A stretch of 54,967 bases of DNA from CAYUMU01 sp964445985 (GTDB lineage: Bacteria; Planctomycetota; Planctomycetia; Pirellulales; S012-138), in NCBI GenBank assembly GCA_964445985.1, contig CAYUMU010000043.1:1-54967 (forward strand), given 5' to 3'. A program made the translations under genes and the position numbers. The notes under the pieces are model-generated. The model was not told the origin of the DNA. It did no database searches and saw only the letters and a program-made list of their open reading frames with translations. Below, in pieces: positions 16,491-25,531 of this stretch (position 1 is the stretch's first letter; each line of letters begins with the position of its first letter).

Positions 16491-17537
16491 TTAAGCTTGT
16501 TCCAAGTAGGCCGCTAATAGGGCTGGGTAGCTTTCCAGGTCGAGCTGATGGACCATTTCGGTGATGGTGTGGATGTATTTGACGGGGCAAGCGAACACGG
16601 CGGTACGCACGCCGGCGCGGGTGCGTTGCATCATGGCGCCGTCTTGGCCGCCGCGGGGTAGCACGCCGCGCTGGCACTTGATGCCGCGCTCTTGGGCGAT
16701 GCCTTCCAGTTGCTCGAGCAGCTTGAGGTCGGCAATGGTGGACGAGTCCATGATTTTGAGGCAGACGCCGTCGCCGGGCACGGTCACCCGTTCTTCGTCG
16801 GGCACGCCGGGCAGTTTGCAGCAGAGGGTGGTGTCGCAGGAGATGCCGATATCGGGGTTGATGCCGTAGGCGGCGGCTTGGGCGCCGCGGAGGCCGACCT
16901 CTTCTTGTACGGTCCAGGCGGCGTGGATCTCGCAATCGTGGTGCGTGAGCCGTTCGATGGCGCGGATTTGAGCCCAGCAGCCAACGCGGTTATCGAGACA
17001 TTGCGAGACGACGCTGTTGCCGACCACGCTGAACGGCCCATCGAGGACGACCATGTCGCCAATTTTCACGCGGCCTTTGACTTCGTCGCCCGGCAAGCCG
17101 AGGTCGATGAAGAACTCGGTAATCTCGGGCACTTTGTTTTTTTCGTCTTCTTTGGCGATATGGATGGGGCGGCCGGAGGGGTTCATTACGCCGGGGAGAT
17201 CGCCGCTGGAGGCGCAGACGCGCACGCGGCGGGCGAACAGATTGCGGCGGTCGAAGCCGCCGACGGGGTTCACACGGAGAAAGCCATCTTCGCTGACATA
17301 GCACACCAGGAAGCCAATTTGATCCATGTGCGCGGCGAGCATCACGCGCTTGGGCTCGGCGGCCGGCTTGCCTTTCTTGGGGCGCGGTTTGCGGACGCCG
17401 ATGAGCGAGCCGAGGGCGTCGGTGCGAATTTCGTCGAACAGCTTGGCCTGGGTGACGTGCTGTTCGATCACGTCGCGGATGCGTTCTTCGCGACCGGGGA
17501 CCGAGGGAGTTTGCGTGAGCTTCTCGAGCAGTTCCAT
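16491..17537 (-). CDS. M42-family metallo-aminopeptidase
   Basis: A 348-residue cytoplasmic dinuclear-zinc aminopeptidase (M42; relatives are often labelled endoglucanase or glutamyl aminopeptidase). Metal ligands and catalytic residues appear in AAHMDQIG, LDNRVG, VQEEVGLRGA (catalytic glutamate pair), ISCDTTL and VKYIHT, in the family order. ATG 17537 has GGGGAGAAG upstream and fits the family start; the longer in-frame extension was rejected. With the Opp peptide transporter upstream on the same strand, a role in trimming imported peptides is plausible. M42 enzymes usually form dodecamers. Confidence 0.9.
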   Translation of the reverse strand: MELLEKLTQTPSVPGREERIRDVIEQHVTQAKLFDEIRTDALGSLIGVRKPRPKKGKPAAEPKRVMLAAHMDQIGFLVCYVSEDGFLRVNPVGGFDRRNLFARRVRVCASSGDLPGVMNPSGRPIHIAKEDEKNKVPEITEFFIDLGLPGDEVKGRVKIGDMVVLDGPFSVVGNSVVSQCLDNRVGCWAQIRAIERLTHHDCEIHAAWTVQEEVGLRGAQAAAYGINPDIGISCDTTLCCKLPGVPDEERVTVPGDGVCLKIMDSSTIADLKLLEQLEGIAQERGIKCQRGVLPRGGQDGAMMQRTRAGVRTAVFACPVKYIHTITEMVHQLDLESYPALLAAYLEQA

Positions 17538-17896
17538 TTCGGCGGCTTCTCCCCGGAGGGTGCAAAAGGCAAAGGCGTGTTCCACTTTCTCCCAAAGATA
17601 GGCATTTGGGCCGCGGACGCAATGCGTTGAGCCTGGTCGTAGAGGGGGGGCGTTCCCAGGACGACAGGTAATGCCCTGCGCGCAGCGACGAACGGAGTTC
17701 CGCTGGCGAAATAGCCAGCGAAGGGGCGAAAAGCGAACTGCCTTCCCAGCCAATGATTCCGGAGGGGAGACGTAAGCCGCTCAGAGAAGGGAGCGAGAGG
17801 TGGGAGGATGTTGGCCGCCTTGGCCCATCCTCTCCCAGATAGTTGGGGGTGGGATGCTCGACGACTCGCGGCCGAGCATCCCAGCCGGCGAGATGG

Positions 17897-18313
17897 TTAA
17901 ATGCTGGCAGTTTCGCCTTCGCTGGGATCGTACGTGAGAACGTAGTCTTCGAAGCGAATTTGGTGGTTGCCATTGGCCATGACGGCGAAGAGCATTTCGA
18001 AGACTTTATCGAACCGCCCTGGCAGCAAGCGATAGAAGTTGTGCTTGCCTTCGCGGCGAGGCTCGATCAGCCCTGCCACGCGGAGCAGCGCCAAGTGGTG
18101 GCTAACGGCGGGCTGGCTTTGTCCCAGCAGTTCGCAGAGAGCCCTGACGTGGAGTTCTTCTTGTCGCGACAAGTAAAACAAGACGCGGAGCCGAGTTTCA
18201 TCGGACAGCAGCTTGAATACCTGTACTAAGTTCTTGAGAGAACTGTCGGAAACCTCGGGCATATTGCCGTTCCCGGTAAAGAGGTCAGCTTGGTCAAGCA
18301 TTTGAGTGATCAT
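17897..18313 (-). CDS. ArsR-family transcriptional regulator
   Basis: A 138-residue winged-helix repressor. LLSDETRLRVLFYLSRQEELHVRALCELL is followed by the recognition helix SQPAVSHHLALLRVAGLI and a beta-wing REGKHNFYRL. The alpha-3 metal-binding pattern ELCVCDL of CadC/ArsR is absent (only one cysteine here), so a metal sensor is not indicated; it is closer to SmtB-like proteins sensing other signals. ATG 18313. It lies between the peptidase (17537) and opp (18904) genes on the same strand with spacers of several hundred bases, so it is probably transcribed separately. Its target is unknown. Confidence 0.88.
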   Translation of the reverse strand: MITQMLDQADLFTGNGNMPEVSDSSLKNLVQVFKLLSDETRLRVLFYLSRQEELHVRALCELLGQSQPAVSHHLALLRVAGLIEPRREGKHNFYRLLPGRFDKVFEMLFAVMANGNHQIRFEDYVLTYDPSEGETASI

Positions 18314-18587
18314 CCCTAGTCCTTATCGATGTGCGGAAAGACGGGCACGGTATGGATGTAAGCCAACCGTCGGGTACAGTCAGCGACTCCACCGACGTGG
18401 CGACGCGCACCTGATCAGCGCAGACCGTCAGCGACATTTGGAGGTGTCGACAAACGAGGCTCACCAGACGCGAATCCATCCACCCGCGCGTATTAAACGC
18501 GAGCTGTCGTCTACATGCGAGCGATCCCATTCTTACGAGACATGCGCCCCTGGTTCCGGCATCTTTTTCATAGAGGTGCGACAATCA

Positions 18588-18695
18588 TGAATATGTTCCC
18601 AGAACGGGAACACGTCAGATTCGCCTACTATTCTAGCCAGGGATTGCGCCAGATTGAAGAACCTACCTGCAATTTTAACCCGCGGGGCTCATAAA
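18588..18695 (+). CDS. Possible 35-residue small protein
   Basis: ATG 18588 opens a 35-codon frame starting MNMFPEREHVRFAYYS and ending NFNPRGS, with AGGTG about ten bases upstream. No family is recognised and there is no hydrophobic segment. It may be chance; the DNA palindrome it contains may be the real functional element. Confidence 0.2.
18594..18612. promoter_or_regulatory. Perfect inverted repeat, possible operator
   Basis: TGTTCCC and GGGAACA flank AGAAC. The 7-bp arms are perfect, and the site is 281 bases upstream of the ArsR start. The arrangement fits a dimeric regulator site, but no promoter elements are clear around it. Confidence 0.3.
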
Positions 18696-18903
18696 TTAAG
18701 CACTAGCAATGCTATCACCGATGAATTGCCATGCGGGTTGCGGTGCGGCGGTTAAATTTACATCAACCTGCTGAGGATGCCTCTGTGTCTTGTTCCTGTT
18801 CCGGCCACCTGGCATCCGCAGTGCGAGAAAATCAGAGGAATCCTGCCTGCGGTGGCTGGGCACCACTACCAAGTTGTATTGTATGGCCGGCCGCTGTGGA
18901 AGA

Positions 18904-19962
18904 CTATCCGCCTCGCGGGGGGATGGGATCGTTTGCCACAAAGCAGGCTGCCGGGTGGGGTTTGCCGGCCAGCAGGGGTTCGCGTTCGCGGCAGCGCGAT
19001 TCTACCCGTGGACACCGATCCGCGAAGGAACAACCGGCATAAACGCGATCGGGTGAGGGGACATCGCCTGTGAGAATTTGCCGTTTTCTTTGCCGCTCTT
19101 GCCGAGGGTCGGGGATGGGAACGGCCGACAACAGGGCCTGGGTGTAGGGATGCCGCGGCTGGGCATAGAGCTCGTCGGCCGGAGACAATTCCACCAATTT
19201 GCCCAAGTACATCACACCGATGCGATGCGATATATGACGCACCACGGATAGATCGTGGGCGATGAATACGTAGGCCAGGCCGAGTTGTTGCTGCAGTTCC
19301 ATCAGCAGATTGACGACTTGCGCTTGAATGGAAACATCGAGCGCCGAGACGGGTTCATCGCACACAATCAGTTTGGGTTGCACGGCCAAGGCGCGGGCGA
19401 TGCCGATCCGCTGCCGCTGGCCGCCGGAGAATTCGTGCGGATAGCGGTTCAAGAAGCGCGGGTTCAGGCCGACGAGTTCCAGAAGCCGGAGGACTTCCAT
19501 CCGGCGATCGCGTGGGGAGCCGAGGCAGAAGATGCCCATGGGCTCGCTGATGATGGCTCCCACGGTCATGCGGGGGTTGAGCGAGGCGAAGGGATCTTGA
19601 AAGATCATTTGCATGTGGCGGCGATAGGGGAGCATGGCGGCGTCGCTGAGGCGGTCGACGCGGTTGCCCTCGAGGTGGACTTCGCCGCTGGTGGCGGGGA
19701 TGAGGTTCAAGATGGCCCTGGCGGTGGTGGACTTTCCGCAGCCGGATTCGCCGACCAGGCCGAGGGTTTCGCCGGGGGCCACGTCGAAGGAAACGCCATC
19801 GACGGCGCGAACCATACCCCGCGCGCGCCGCCAGAAGGGTCCCCGCTTGAAGGGGAAATGGACGCGGAGGTCGGTGACGCGCAACAGCGGGTTCTGGCCC
19901 TGGGGGCGCGGAGGGCGGGCTTCCGTGGCCAGCGAGGCAGCATTGTTTTCAGCGATGTTCAT
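18904..19962 (-). CDS. oppF: Oligopeptide ABC transporter ATPase OppF
   Basis: A 352-residue ATPase, last gene of the opp operon. Walker A is GESGCGKST, the Q-loop MIFQDPFASLNPR (typical of OppF/DppF), the signature FSGGQRQR, Walker B LIVCDEPVSALDVS, and the switch histidine lies in FIAHDLSVVRHI. The C-terminal oligopeptide-transporter extension has cysteines in AGCSFADRCP, VESRC and AACF, consistent with the iron-sulfur/cysteine motif of this class. The start is ATG 19962, sharing one base with the oppD stop (TGATG), so translation is coupled. Confidence 0.93.
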   Translation of the reverse strand: MNIAENNAASLATEARPPRPQGQNPLLRVTDLRVHFPFKRGPFWRRARGMVRAVDGVSFDVAPGETLGLVGESGCGKSTTARAILNLIPATSGEVHLEGNRVDRLSDAAMLPYRRHMQMIFQDPFASLNPRMTVGAIISEPMGIFCLGSPRDRRMEVLRLLELVGLNPRFLNRYPHEFSGGQRQRIGIARALAVQPKLIVCDEPVSALDVSIQAQVVNLLMELQQQLGLAYVFIAHDLSVVRHISHRIGVMYLGKLVELSPADELYAQPRHPYTQALLSAVPIPDPRQERQRKRQILTGDVPSPDRVYAGCSFADRCPRVESRCREREPLLAGKPHPAACFVANDPIPPRGG

Positions 19963-20957
19963 CAATGATCCAACAGGCTGGCTTGAGGTTGATGTTCCAC
20001 ATCCACAAAGCAGGCGTAGCGGCGGTCGGCGATGCGCTCGGTTAAGGCGGGCGGCTCCGCAAGGCAGCGATCGACGCGGAAGGGGCAGCGCGGATGAAAC
20101 ACGCAGCCGGTGGGCACCCGCGACAGATCGGGGGGTTGGCCGGCGATGGGGTGGAGCCTGGCCCCGCGAGCTTCATCGAGGCGCGGCAAGCTGTTCAACA
20201 GGCCCAGCGTGTAAGGATGACGCGGTTGGGCGAACAGCGAATCGACATCGGCCTCTTCGACAAACCGGCCGGCGTACATCACGTTCACCCGCTGGCAAAC
20301 ATTGGCCACCACGCCGAGGTCGTGCGTGATGAGAATCACGGCCGTCCCTTCTTCGCGCTGCAATTGTTGAATCAGTTCGAGAATTTGAGCCTGAATGGTG
20401 ACATCGAGGGCCGTGGTGGGTTCGTCGGCGATGAGCAGGTCGGGCTGGCAACTGAGGGCCATGGCGATCATGACGCGCTGCCGCATGCCGCCGGAAAACT
20501 GGTAGGGGTATTCGTGCACCCGGCGGCCGGCGGCGGGAATGCCGACGCGCTCCAGCATCTCAATCGCGTGCGCCAGGGCCGGTTTGTATTTCCAGCGGCG
20601 GTGCAGCATGGTGACTTCGGTGAGTTGCTGGGCGATGGTCAGGAACGGGTTCAGCGAAGTCATGGGGTCTTGAAAGATCATCGCGATGCGATTGCCGCGA
20701 ATCTGCTGCATTTCGCGACGCGAGAGCTTGAGCAAGTCGCGATTTTGAAATTGCACGCGATCGGCCGTGACCTTGCCGGGCGGCTTGGGGATGAGATCGA
20801 GCAAGGCCAGGTTGGTGACGCTCTTGCCCGAGCCTGACTCGCCCACGATGCCAAGGGTTTCGCCGGCCTGTAAGGCAAAGCTGATGCCGTCGACGGCGCG
20901 GACGTCGCCGGCATCGGTCTTGAAGCTGACAGATAGGTTTTCGACCTCGAGAAGCAT
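19962..20957 (-). CDS. oppD: Oligopeptide ABC transporter ATPase OppD
   Basis: A 331-residue ATPase partner of OppF. Walker A is GESGSGKSV, the Q-loop MIFQDPMTSLNP, the signature FSGGMRQRVMIAMAL, Walker B LLIADEPTTALDVT, and the switch region LITHDLGVVANV. The C-terminal extension has CVFHPRCPFRVDRC. The start is ATG 20957, directly downstream of a CCAGCCCCTCC stretch shared with the oppC start region. The 317-base spacer to oppC holds a composite repeat, which is unusual inside an operon. Confidence 0.93.
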   Translation of the reverse strand: MLLEVENLSVSFKTDAGDVRAVDGISFALQAGETLGIVGESGSGKSVTNLALLDLIPKPPGKVTADRVQFQNRDLLKLSRREMQQIRGNRIAMIFQDPMTSLNPFLTIAQQLTEVTMLHRRWKYKPALAHAIEMLERVGIPAAGRRVHEYPYQFSGGMRQRVMIAMALSCQPDLLIADEPTTALDVTIQAQILELIQQLQREEGTAVILITHDLGVVANVCQRVNVMYAGRFVEEADVDSLFAQPRHPYTLGLLNSLPRLDEARGARLHPIAGQPPDLSRVPTGCVFHPRCPFRVDRCLAEPPALTERIADRRYACFVDVEHQPQASLLDH

Positions 20958-21279
20958 TGGAGGGGCTGGGGGATAGGGAATGGTTGTTTGGTGGCTGGTT
21001 GCTGGCGGCTAGTTGCTGGTGGTTGGTTGCTGGTGGTTGGTAGCTGGTAGCTGGGGGTTGGGAACGAGAATGGAGCAGCATCTCCAGGTTAACCGATTGT
21101 TATTTTGCCTTCGTGTCAATCCAACTGCAGTAGACGAAAGAGGCCCGATGTCCAAACCGCGAAACATCGTTTTGAGCATGGTGGCGATTCAATCGGTCTC
21201 TCTCGTACACTGGATTCCCGCATCCGCGGGAATGACGACATTGCGAGTCCCAGTTCCCAGCCACTAGCGACCAGCTACC
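20958..21279. repeat. Composite heptamer/REP element between oppC and oppD
   Basis: Ten consecutive 7-bp units of type GGTNGYT run from 20990 to 21059. An oppositely oriented array (units AGTTCCC, AGCCACT, AGCGACC, AGCTACC) covers 21252-21279. The 27 bases at 21039-21065 and 21253-21279 are inverted repeats with 23 of 27 matching. A short REP-like palindrome lies between. The right array supplies the oppC stop codon (21275-21277). Confidence 0.8.
21210..21238. repeat. REP-like palindrome, copy E (short form)
   Basis: CTGGATTCCCGC-ATCC-GCGGGAATGACGA, located inside the oppC-oppD composite element. Confidence 0.8.
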
Positions 21280-22393
21280 TATTCTTCATTCTCGGGTCGA
21301 GCGCGTCTCTTAGGCCGTCGCCGAGGAAGTTGAGGGCGAACAGGGTTGCGCCGAGGGCCAGGCCGGGGTAAACGACCATCCACCACACGGTGCGCACGGG
21401 GGAAATCACTTCCACGCCTTCGTTCGCCAGCAGTCCCCAGGAGACGTCGGGGCGTTCCACGCCGAGCCCTAGGAAGGAGAGGAAGGCTTCGAACAGCATG
21501 ACTTGGGGAATGGTCAGCGTGAGATAGACAATGACCACGCTCATGAGATTGGGAACCAGGTGGCGGAAGATGATGCGATTGCGGCCGGCGCCGATCACGC
21601 GGGCGGCCTCCACGAACTGCTCGTTCTTGAGCGACATGACTTGCCCTCTGACCACGCGGGCCATGGTGAGCCAAAAGATCGCGCCCACCATCACAAAGAA
21701 CACGGTCAAGTTATCGATCCCCCATTTGGCCAGCCAGGCTTTATTTTCTTCGACTCTCAAAACGGTGATGATATAGATAACCACAAAAATGAAAGGAATC
21801 GAATACAGAATATCAACGATTCGCATCATGATATTGTCTGCCCGTCCGCCCAGGTAGCCGGAGATGGCGCCGTACGATACACCGATCACCAGGGCCACGG
21901 CCGTGGCCACCACACCAACCAAAAGAGAAACGCGGGCACCCCAGAACAGTCGGGCAAACAGATCGCGGCCGAGTCGATCGCGGCCGCAGATGGAGTTGAT
22001 GCTCCACGACTTGAAGATGGCGCGGCGGATGGCCAATTGGCCTCGGTCGAGCCAATTGAGTTGGCCAAAATCGTCTTCATCGGTCTTGGTTTGCAGTGCC
22101 TGACGTTCGTCGCTGCTCAAGTTGGGATCATCGGCCAGCTGATAGGCTTCGATAAACAGCGGTGAAGCGGTGGGCGCGGCGAACGCCAGCTTGGTTTTTT
22201 GCTGACGCGGCGGTTGCAGCGGCAGGAGCGGCGTGAAGAAGGCCAGCAAGCCCAGGGTGATTAGATAGCCGAGCGAAACCATGGCCACGCGATTTTTGCG
22301 CAGCCGCCGCCAGCCGTCGCGCCAGAGCGAAACGCCTTGGATCTTTTCGGCCTCGGCCAGCAAGCGTTCGTAGCGCGCCGGGTCTGGGGTCAT
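21275..22393 (-). CDS. oppC: Oligopeptide ABC transporter permease OppC
   Basis: A 372-residue inner-membrane permease. The N-terminal cytoplasmic segment and TM1 (residues about 37-58) are followed by an extended periplasmic region of roughly 80 residues and then five further transmembrane segments. GRDRLGRDLFARLFWGARVSL precedes TM2, the EAA coupling loop is EAARVIGAGRNRIIFRH, and FLGLGVERPDVSWG is typical of OppC/DppC. ATG 22393. Its final codons and stop overlap a repeat array, so the last residues (MKNR) may be a replaced C terminus. The GAGGGGCTGGGGGATAGGG stretch next to its start also occurs next to the oppD start. Confidence 0.93.
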   Translation of the reverse strand: MTPDPARYERLLAEAEKIQGVSLWRDGWRRLRKNRVAMVSLGYLITLGLLAFFTPLLPLQPPRQQKTKLAFAAPTASPLFIEAYQLADDPNLSSDERQALQTKTDEDDFGQLNWLDRGQLAIRRAIFKSWSINSICGRDRLGRDLFARLFWGARVSLLVGVVATAVALVIGVSYGAISGYLGGRADNIMMRIVDILYSIPFIFVVIYIITVLRVEENKAWLAKWGIDNLTVFFVMVGAIFWLTMARVVRGQVMSLKNEQFVEAARVIGAGRNRIIFRHLVPNLMSVVIVYLTLTIPQVMLFEAFLSFLGLGVERPDVSWGLLANEGVEVISPVRTVWWMVVYPGLALGATLFALNFLGDGLRDALDPRMKNR

Positions 22394-22607
22394 GGAGGGG
22401 CTGGGGGATAGGGGGTGGTGGCTGGTTGTTGGTTGTTGGTTGTGGCGTTTTTGTTCAGGCTTTAGTTTTGAGCCGGTGTTGATGGTTGATCGCTATCCGC
22501 CGCTGCTGGATTCCCGCCCCCGTCTTCACAAGGGTAGGCTCTTCGCGGGAATGACGGAAATTGCTATTCCCTATTCCCTATTCCCTAGCCACCAGCTACT
22601 CATCCCC
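22394..22607. repeat. Composite heptamer/REP element between oppB and oppC
   Basis: Four 7-bp units (GGTGGCT, GGTTGTT, GGTTGTT, GGTTGTG) at 22417-22444 and six oppositely oriented units (TATTCCC three times, TAGCCAC, CAGCTAC, TCATCCC) at 22565-22606 flank a long-form REP palindrome. The architecture matches the oppC-oppD spacer. Confidence 0.75.
22506..22557. repeat. REP-like palindrome, copy F (long form)
   Basis: CTGGATTCCCGCC, internal CCCGTCTTCACAAGGG, linker TAGGCTCTT, end GCGGGAATGACGG. The left flank ATCCGCCGCTG is shared with copies B and C. Confidence 0.85.
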
Positions 22608-23528
22608 TCATTTCAGTTTCACGCGTGGGTCGAGCACGGCGTACGAAATATCCACGAGTAGGTTCATGGATGAAAGCAGCACGGTATAGAGCAGCACCAT
22701 GCCCATGGCGAGTGTCCAGTCGCCATCGAGGGCTGACTTGACGAAGTGAACTCCCAGGCCGGGGATGCCGAAGATTTTTTCGACGACCAGCGAGCCGGTA
22801 ATGATGCCGGCGATGGCAGGCCCCAGGAACGACACCACCGGCAGCAATGCGCCTCGCAGCGCGTGCCGCAGAATCACCGTTTGCTCGGAAAGCCCCTTGG
22901 CGAAGGCCGTGCGAATGTAATCCTGCCCCAGCACATCGAGCATGCCCGTTCTCGTCAGTCGGGCAATATAGGCCGCATAGGGCGCCCCCAGGCAGAAGGC
23001 AGGAAGAATAATATTGGAAAGCCGCCCCCAGCCGGCGGGCGGCAAGATCGGCCAGACAAATACAAACAGAATGATCGCAATGCTGGCCACCACGAAGTTG
23101 GGTAGGGCAATGCCCACCGTGGCAATGGTCATCACGGTAAAGTCGGCCAGGCCCGCGCGGCGGATTGCAGAAATGATGCCCGCGGTCAGGCCCAGGGCCA
23201 GCGCGAAAGTCAGCGCCAAGATTCCCAGCGACGCCGAAACGGGGAGTCCTTGCGCGATGACTTCGTTCACGCTGTAATCGGCCAGGCGCACGCTGGCGCC
23301 CAGGTCCAGGTGAAAAACCACTCGTTGCAGTTCGGTTACATACTGCTGCCAGGGAGGGAGGTCCAGATTGTATCGGCGTTTGACATTCTGCTCGACTTCT
23401 GGTGATAGTTTTCTTTCGGAAGTGAGCGGACCGCCGGGCACCGAGCGCATCAGCATGAATGAAATCGTGAATACGATCCATAACGTCAGCAGCATCCACC
23501 CTAAGCGTTTGATGATGAACCACCCCAT
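22608..23528 (-). CDS. oppB: Oligopeptide ABC transporter permease OppB
   Basis: A 306-residue inner-membrane permease. FIIKRLGWMLLTLWIVFTIS is the first transmembrane segment, then SVPGGPLTSERKL, the EAA-type loop DYIRTAFAKGLSEQTVILRH, and EKIFGIPGLGVHFVKSAL, all OppB/DppB signatures. About six transmembrane helices are expected. ATG 23528 shares one base with the oppA stop (TGATG), indicating coupled translation; a TTG seven codons upstream is less likely. Confidence 0.93.
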   Translation of the reverse strand: MGWFIIKRLGWMLLTLWIVFTISFMLMRSVPGGPLTSERKLSPEVEQNVKRRYNLDLPPWQQYVTELQRVVFHLDLGASVRLADYSVNEVIAQGLPVSASLGILALTFALALGLTAGIISAIRRAGLADFTVMTIATVGIALPNFVVASIAIILFVFVWPILPPAGWGRLSNIILPAFCLGAPYAAYIARLTRTGMLDVLGQDYIRTAFAKGLSEQTVILRHALRGALLPVVSFLGPAIAGIITGSLVVEKIFGIPGLGVHFVKSALDGDWTLAMGMVLLYTVLLSSMNLLVDISYAVLDPRVKLK

Positions 23529-25531
23529 CAGCGGCCGCGCTCCTTCCAAAACTTCTGTTTGGCTTCTTGATCGACCCAGATAGCGCGGAGCGGATGGATG
23601 TCTTGCAGGTTTTCATAAAAACCATGCACATAGGGCCGAACCATGTTTTTGGTGACCCGAAAGTAGACCGGAATGATTGGCAACTCTTCCATCAATATGG
23701 TTTCGGCCTGATGCAGCATTTGCATGCGGGTGGGAATGGCGATGGGCCCGGCGATGCCTGTCAGAATGCTGATGTTGTCCACCTGCAAAACCGAGAGGCC
23801 GGCCGCGGCGTCGTTGACCAGTTGCGTATAGCGTTCGTTTCGCCAGCCAGTTTGATTATTGGGTCCGTCGCTCACAAACAAGTCGAGAAAGGTATTGGGG
23901 TCGAGATAGTCGCCCACCCAGCCTGCCCGGCACACATCAAATCGCAATTGATCCTGGCTCTTGAGATACGAACCCCACTCTTCGTTTCGCAGCCGCACGT
24001 CGATGCCCAGGTGGGTGCGCCACTGTTGGAGGATCATTTCGGCCACGGCGGCGTGGTCTTCCGAATTGTTGTAGAGGATTTCGAGCCGGCGGAATCCTCG
24101 GCCGCCGGGAAATCCGGCCTCCGCCAGCAGTTCTTTGGCCCGCTCGGGATTGTATTCGACCGTCGTGGCCTGCTCGTAATTGACCAGTCCGGGCGGAACC
24201 AGGCTGTAGGCCGGAACTTCGCCCGCCTGGGTGATCGTATTGATGATTTCTTGCCGATTGAGAGCCAGCGAGAGCGCTTGCCGCACCAGGGGATTATCGA
24301 GCGGGGGCCGAGTGACGTTGATGCGATAGAAGTAATTCGTCAACTCGGGGCTGGGCCGAAAGTCTTCGCGGTTTTGGGCGAGCAGCGCCGTCACGCTGGT
24401 GGCCGGCACGTTGGGAATCCAGTCGACGTAGCCCGCTTCATACATATTGAGCATGGTTACATAAGACTCGATCGCCAGAGCGTCGATGGTGTTCAAACGC
24501 ACGTTGTCGCGATCCCAGTAATGGGGGTTCTTGGCCAGCCGGATACGGTCGCGCAGCCTGCGCTCGTGCAGAAAAAATGCCCCGTTGGTCACCAGGTTTT
24601 CGGTGCGCGTCCAGGCTGGATAGCCATGAGTTTCAATCGAACGCTCATGGACGGGAAACAACGGATAGAAACCCATCAGGTTGAGGAAGTACGGCGTGCG
24701 ATTCTTGAGCTGGATGACCAGGGTATGATCGTCGGGGGCCTTGATGCCGACTTCCCCAAAATCCAAGAGGACCTGTCGCACCGAGCGTCTCTCGGGCGTG
24801 CTGTCGCTGGCGTAGCCACCGGTCAGGTATTGTTCTTGCTTGCCCTGGTAGTCCACAACAAAGATGTACTTCTTACGCTCATTGCTGTCGTCATCGGCCG
24901 GCGGAGGCGTGGCGGGCGTGCCGTCTTGGTTGAGACGTTCGACGAATGTGCGGCCACGCAGCACCTGGCCGCGGATGCCGAGCAGGTCGCGCTCGGGAAG
25001 CAGTTCGATTTCGACCGGATCGCCTGCTTTGAGCGACCAGGGCGAGTAGTACCGCTCGGAGCCCTCGACGTAGCTCGTGAGCTGATAGACGTATTTGGCC
25101 GCCGTCATCGGGTCGAGAAAGCGGCGAAAGCTGTAGACGAAATCGTGGGCCGTCAGGGGGGAGCCGTCGGACCAGCGGGCTGTGTCGCGAATGTGGAAGG
25201 TATAGGTGAGGCCATCCGCGGAGATGCCCTGGAACTCCCACTTGGGTTCTTCTTTGCCTTCGGGGTTGCGAACCAGCACCTGTTGGAAGTTGTCGGCCAC
25301 GCCGGGCGTAGGCTCCAAGGTGCGGGGGTCGTAATTGACCAGGCCTTCGTAAATGGCCTGAATGATGCGGCCTTCGGGCTGGCCGGTTACCACCGCCGGG
25401 TCGATCGATTCGATTTCGGTGCCGTTGCCGAAGGTGAAGTCGGCGGGCGGCAAGGCGCCGAAGGAAAGCGCCCAGGCAGCGGCGCCGAGGAGCGCCGTGA
25501 GGGCCAGGTAGGGATAGATCGAACGTATCAT
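23528..25531 (-). CDS. oppA: Oligopeptide-binding protein OppA
   Basis: A 667-residue periplasmic solute-binding protein of family 5, somewhat longer than the 540-residue E. coli protein. Signal sequence MIRSIYPYLALTALLGAAAW is followed by GNGTEIESIDPAVVTGQPEG and IYEGLVNYDPRTLEPTPGVA, the family opening. FHIRDTARWSDGSPLTAHDF and the RQALSLALNRQEII segment are further marks. Insertions around residues 180-230 (including DDDSNERKKYIFVVDYQGK) account for the extra length. ATG 25531 puts the signal peptide first; a long upstream in-frame extension was rejected. It is the first gene of oppA-B-C-D-F and captures peptides for import. Confidence 0.92.
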   Translation of the reverse strand: MIRSIYPYLALTALLGAAAWALSFGALPPADFTFGNGTEIESIDPAVVTGQPEGRIIQAIYEGLVNYDPRTLEPTPGVADNFQQVLVRNPEGKEEPKWEFQGISADGLTYTFHIRDTARWSDGSPLTAHDFVYSFRRFLDPMTAAKYVYQLTSYVEGSERYYSPWSLKAGDPVEIELLPERDLLGIRGQVLRGRTFVERLNQDGTPATPPPADDDSNERKKYIFVVDYQGKQEQYLTGGYASDSTPERRSVRQVLLDFGEVGIKAPDDHTLVIQLKNRTPYFLNLMGFYPLFPVHERSIETHGYPAWTRTENLVTNGAFFLHERRLRDRIRLAKNPHYWDRDNVRLNTIDALAIESYVTMLNMYEAGYVDWIPNVPATSVTALLAQNREDFRPSPELTNYFYRINVTRPPLDNPLVRQALSLALNRQEIINTITQAGEVPAYSLVPPGLVNYEQATTVEYNPERAKELLAEAGFPGGRGFRRLEILYNNSEDHAAVAEMILQQWRTHLGIDVRLRNEEWGSYLKSQDQLRFDVCRAGWVGDYLDPNTFLDLFVSDGPNNQTGWRNERYTQLVNDAAAGLSVLQVDNISILTGIAGPIAIPTRMQMLHQAETILMEELPIIPVYFRVTKNMVRPYVHGFYENLQDIHPLRAIWVDQEAKQKFWKERGR

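Larger units (their letters stand above)
18314..18903. other. Long spacer upstream of the ArsR gene
   Basis: 590 bases with no convincing gene. It holds a perfect inverted repeat (18594-18612) inside a 35-codon reading frame that starts at 18588. Two overlapping frames near 18731-19073 run into the oppF 3' end and have no recognisable features, so they are not called. Confidence 0.5.

Noticed and set aside
18731..19073. Three overlapping plus-strand frames of 88-103 codons
   Set aside because: They run into the 3' end of oppF on the other strand and show no domain, signal peptide or ribosome site.
20990..21059. The heptamer array considered as a CRISPR array
   Set aside because: Units are 7 bp and contiguous without spacers, and no cas genes are present.
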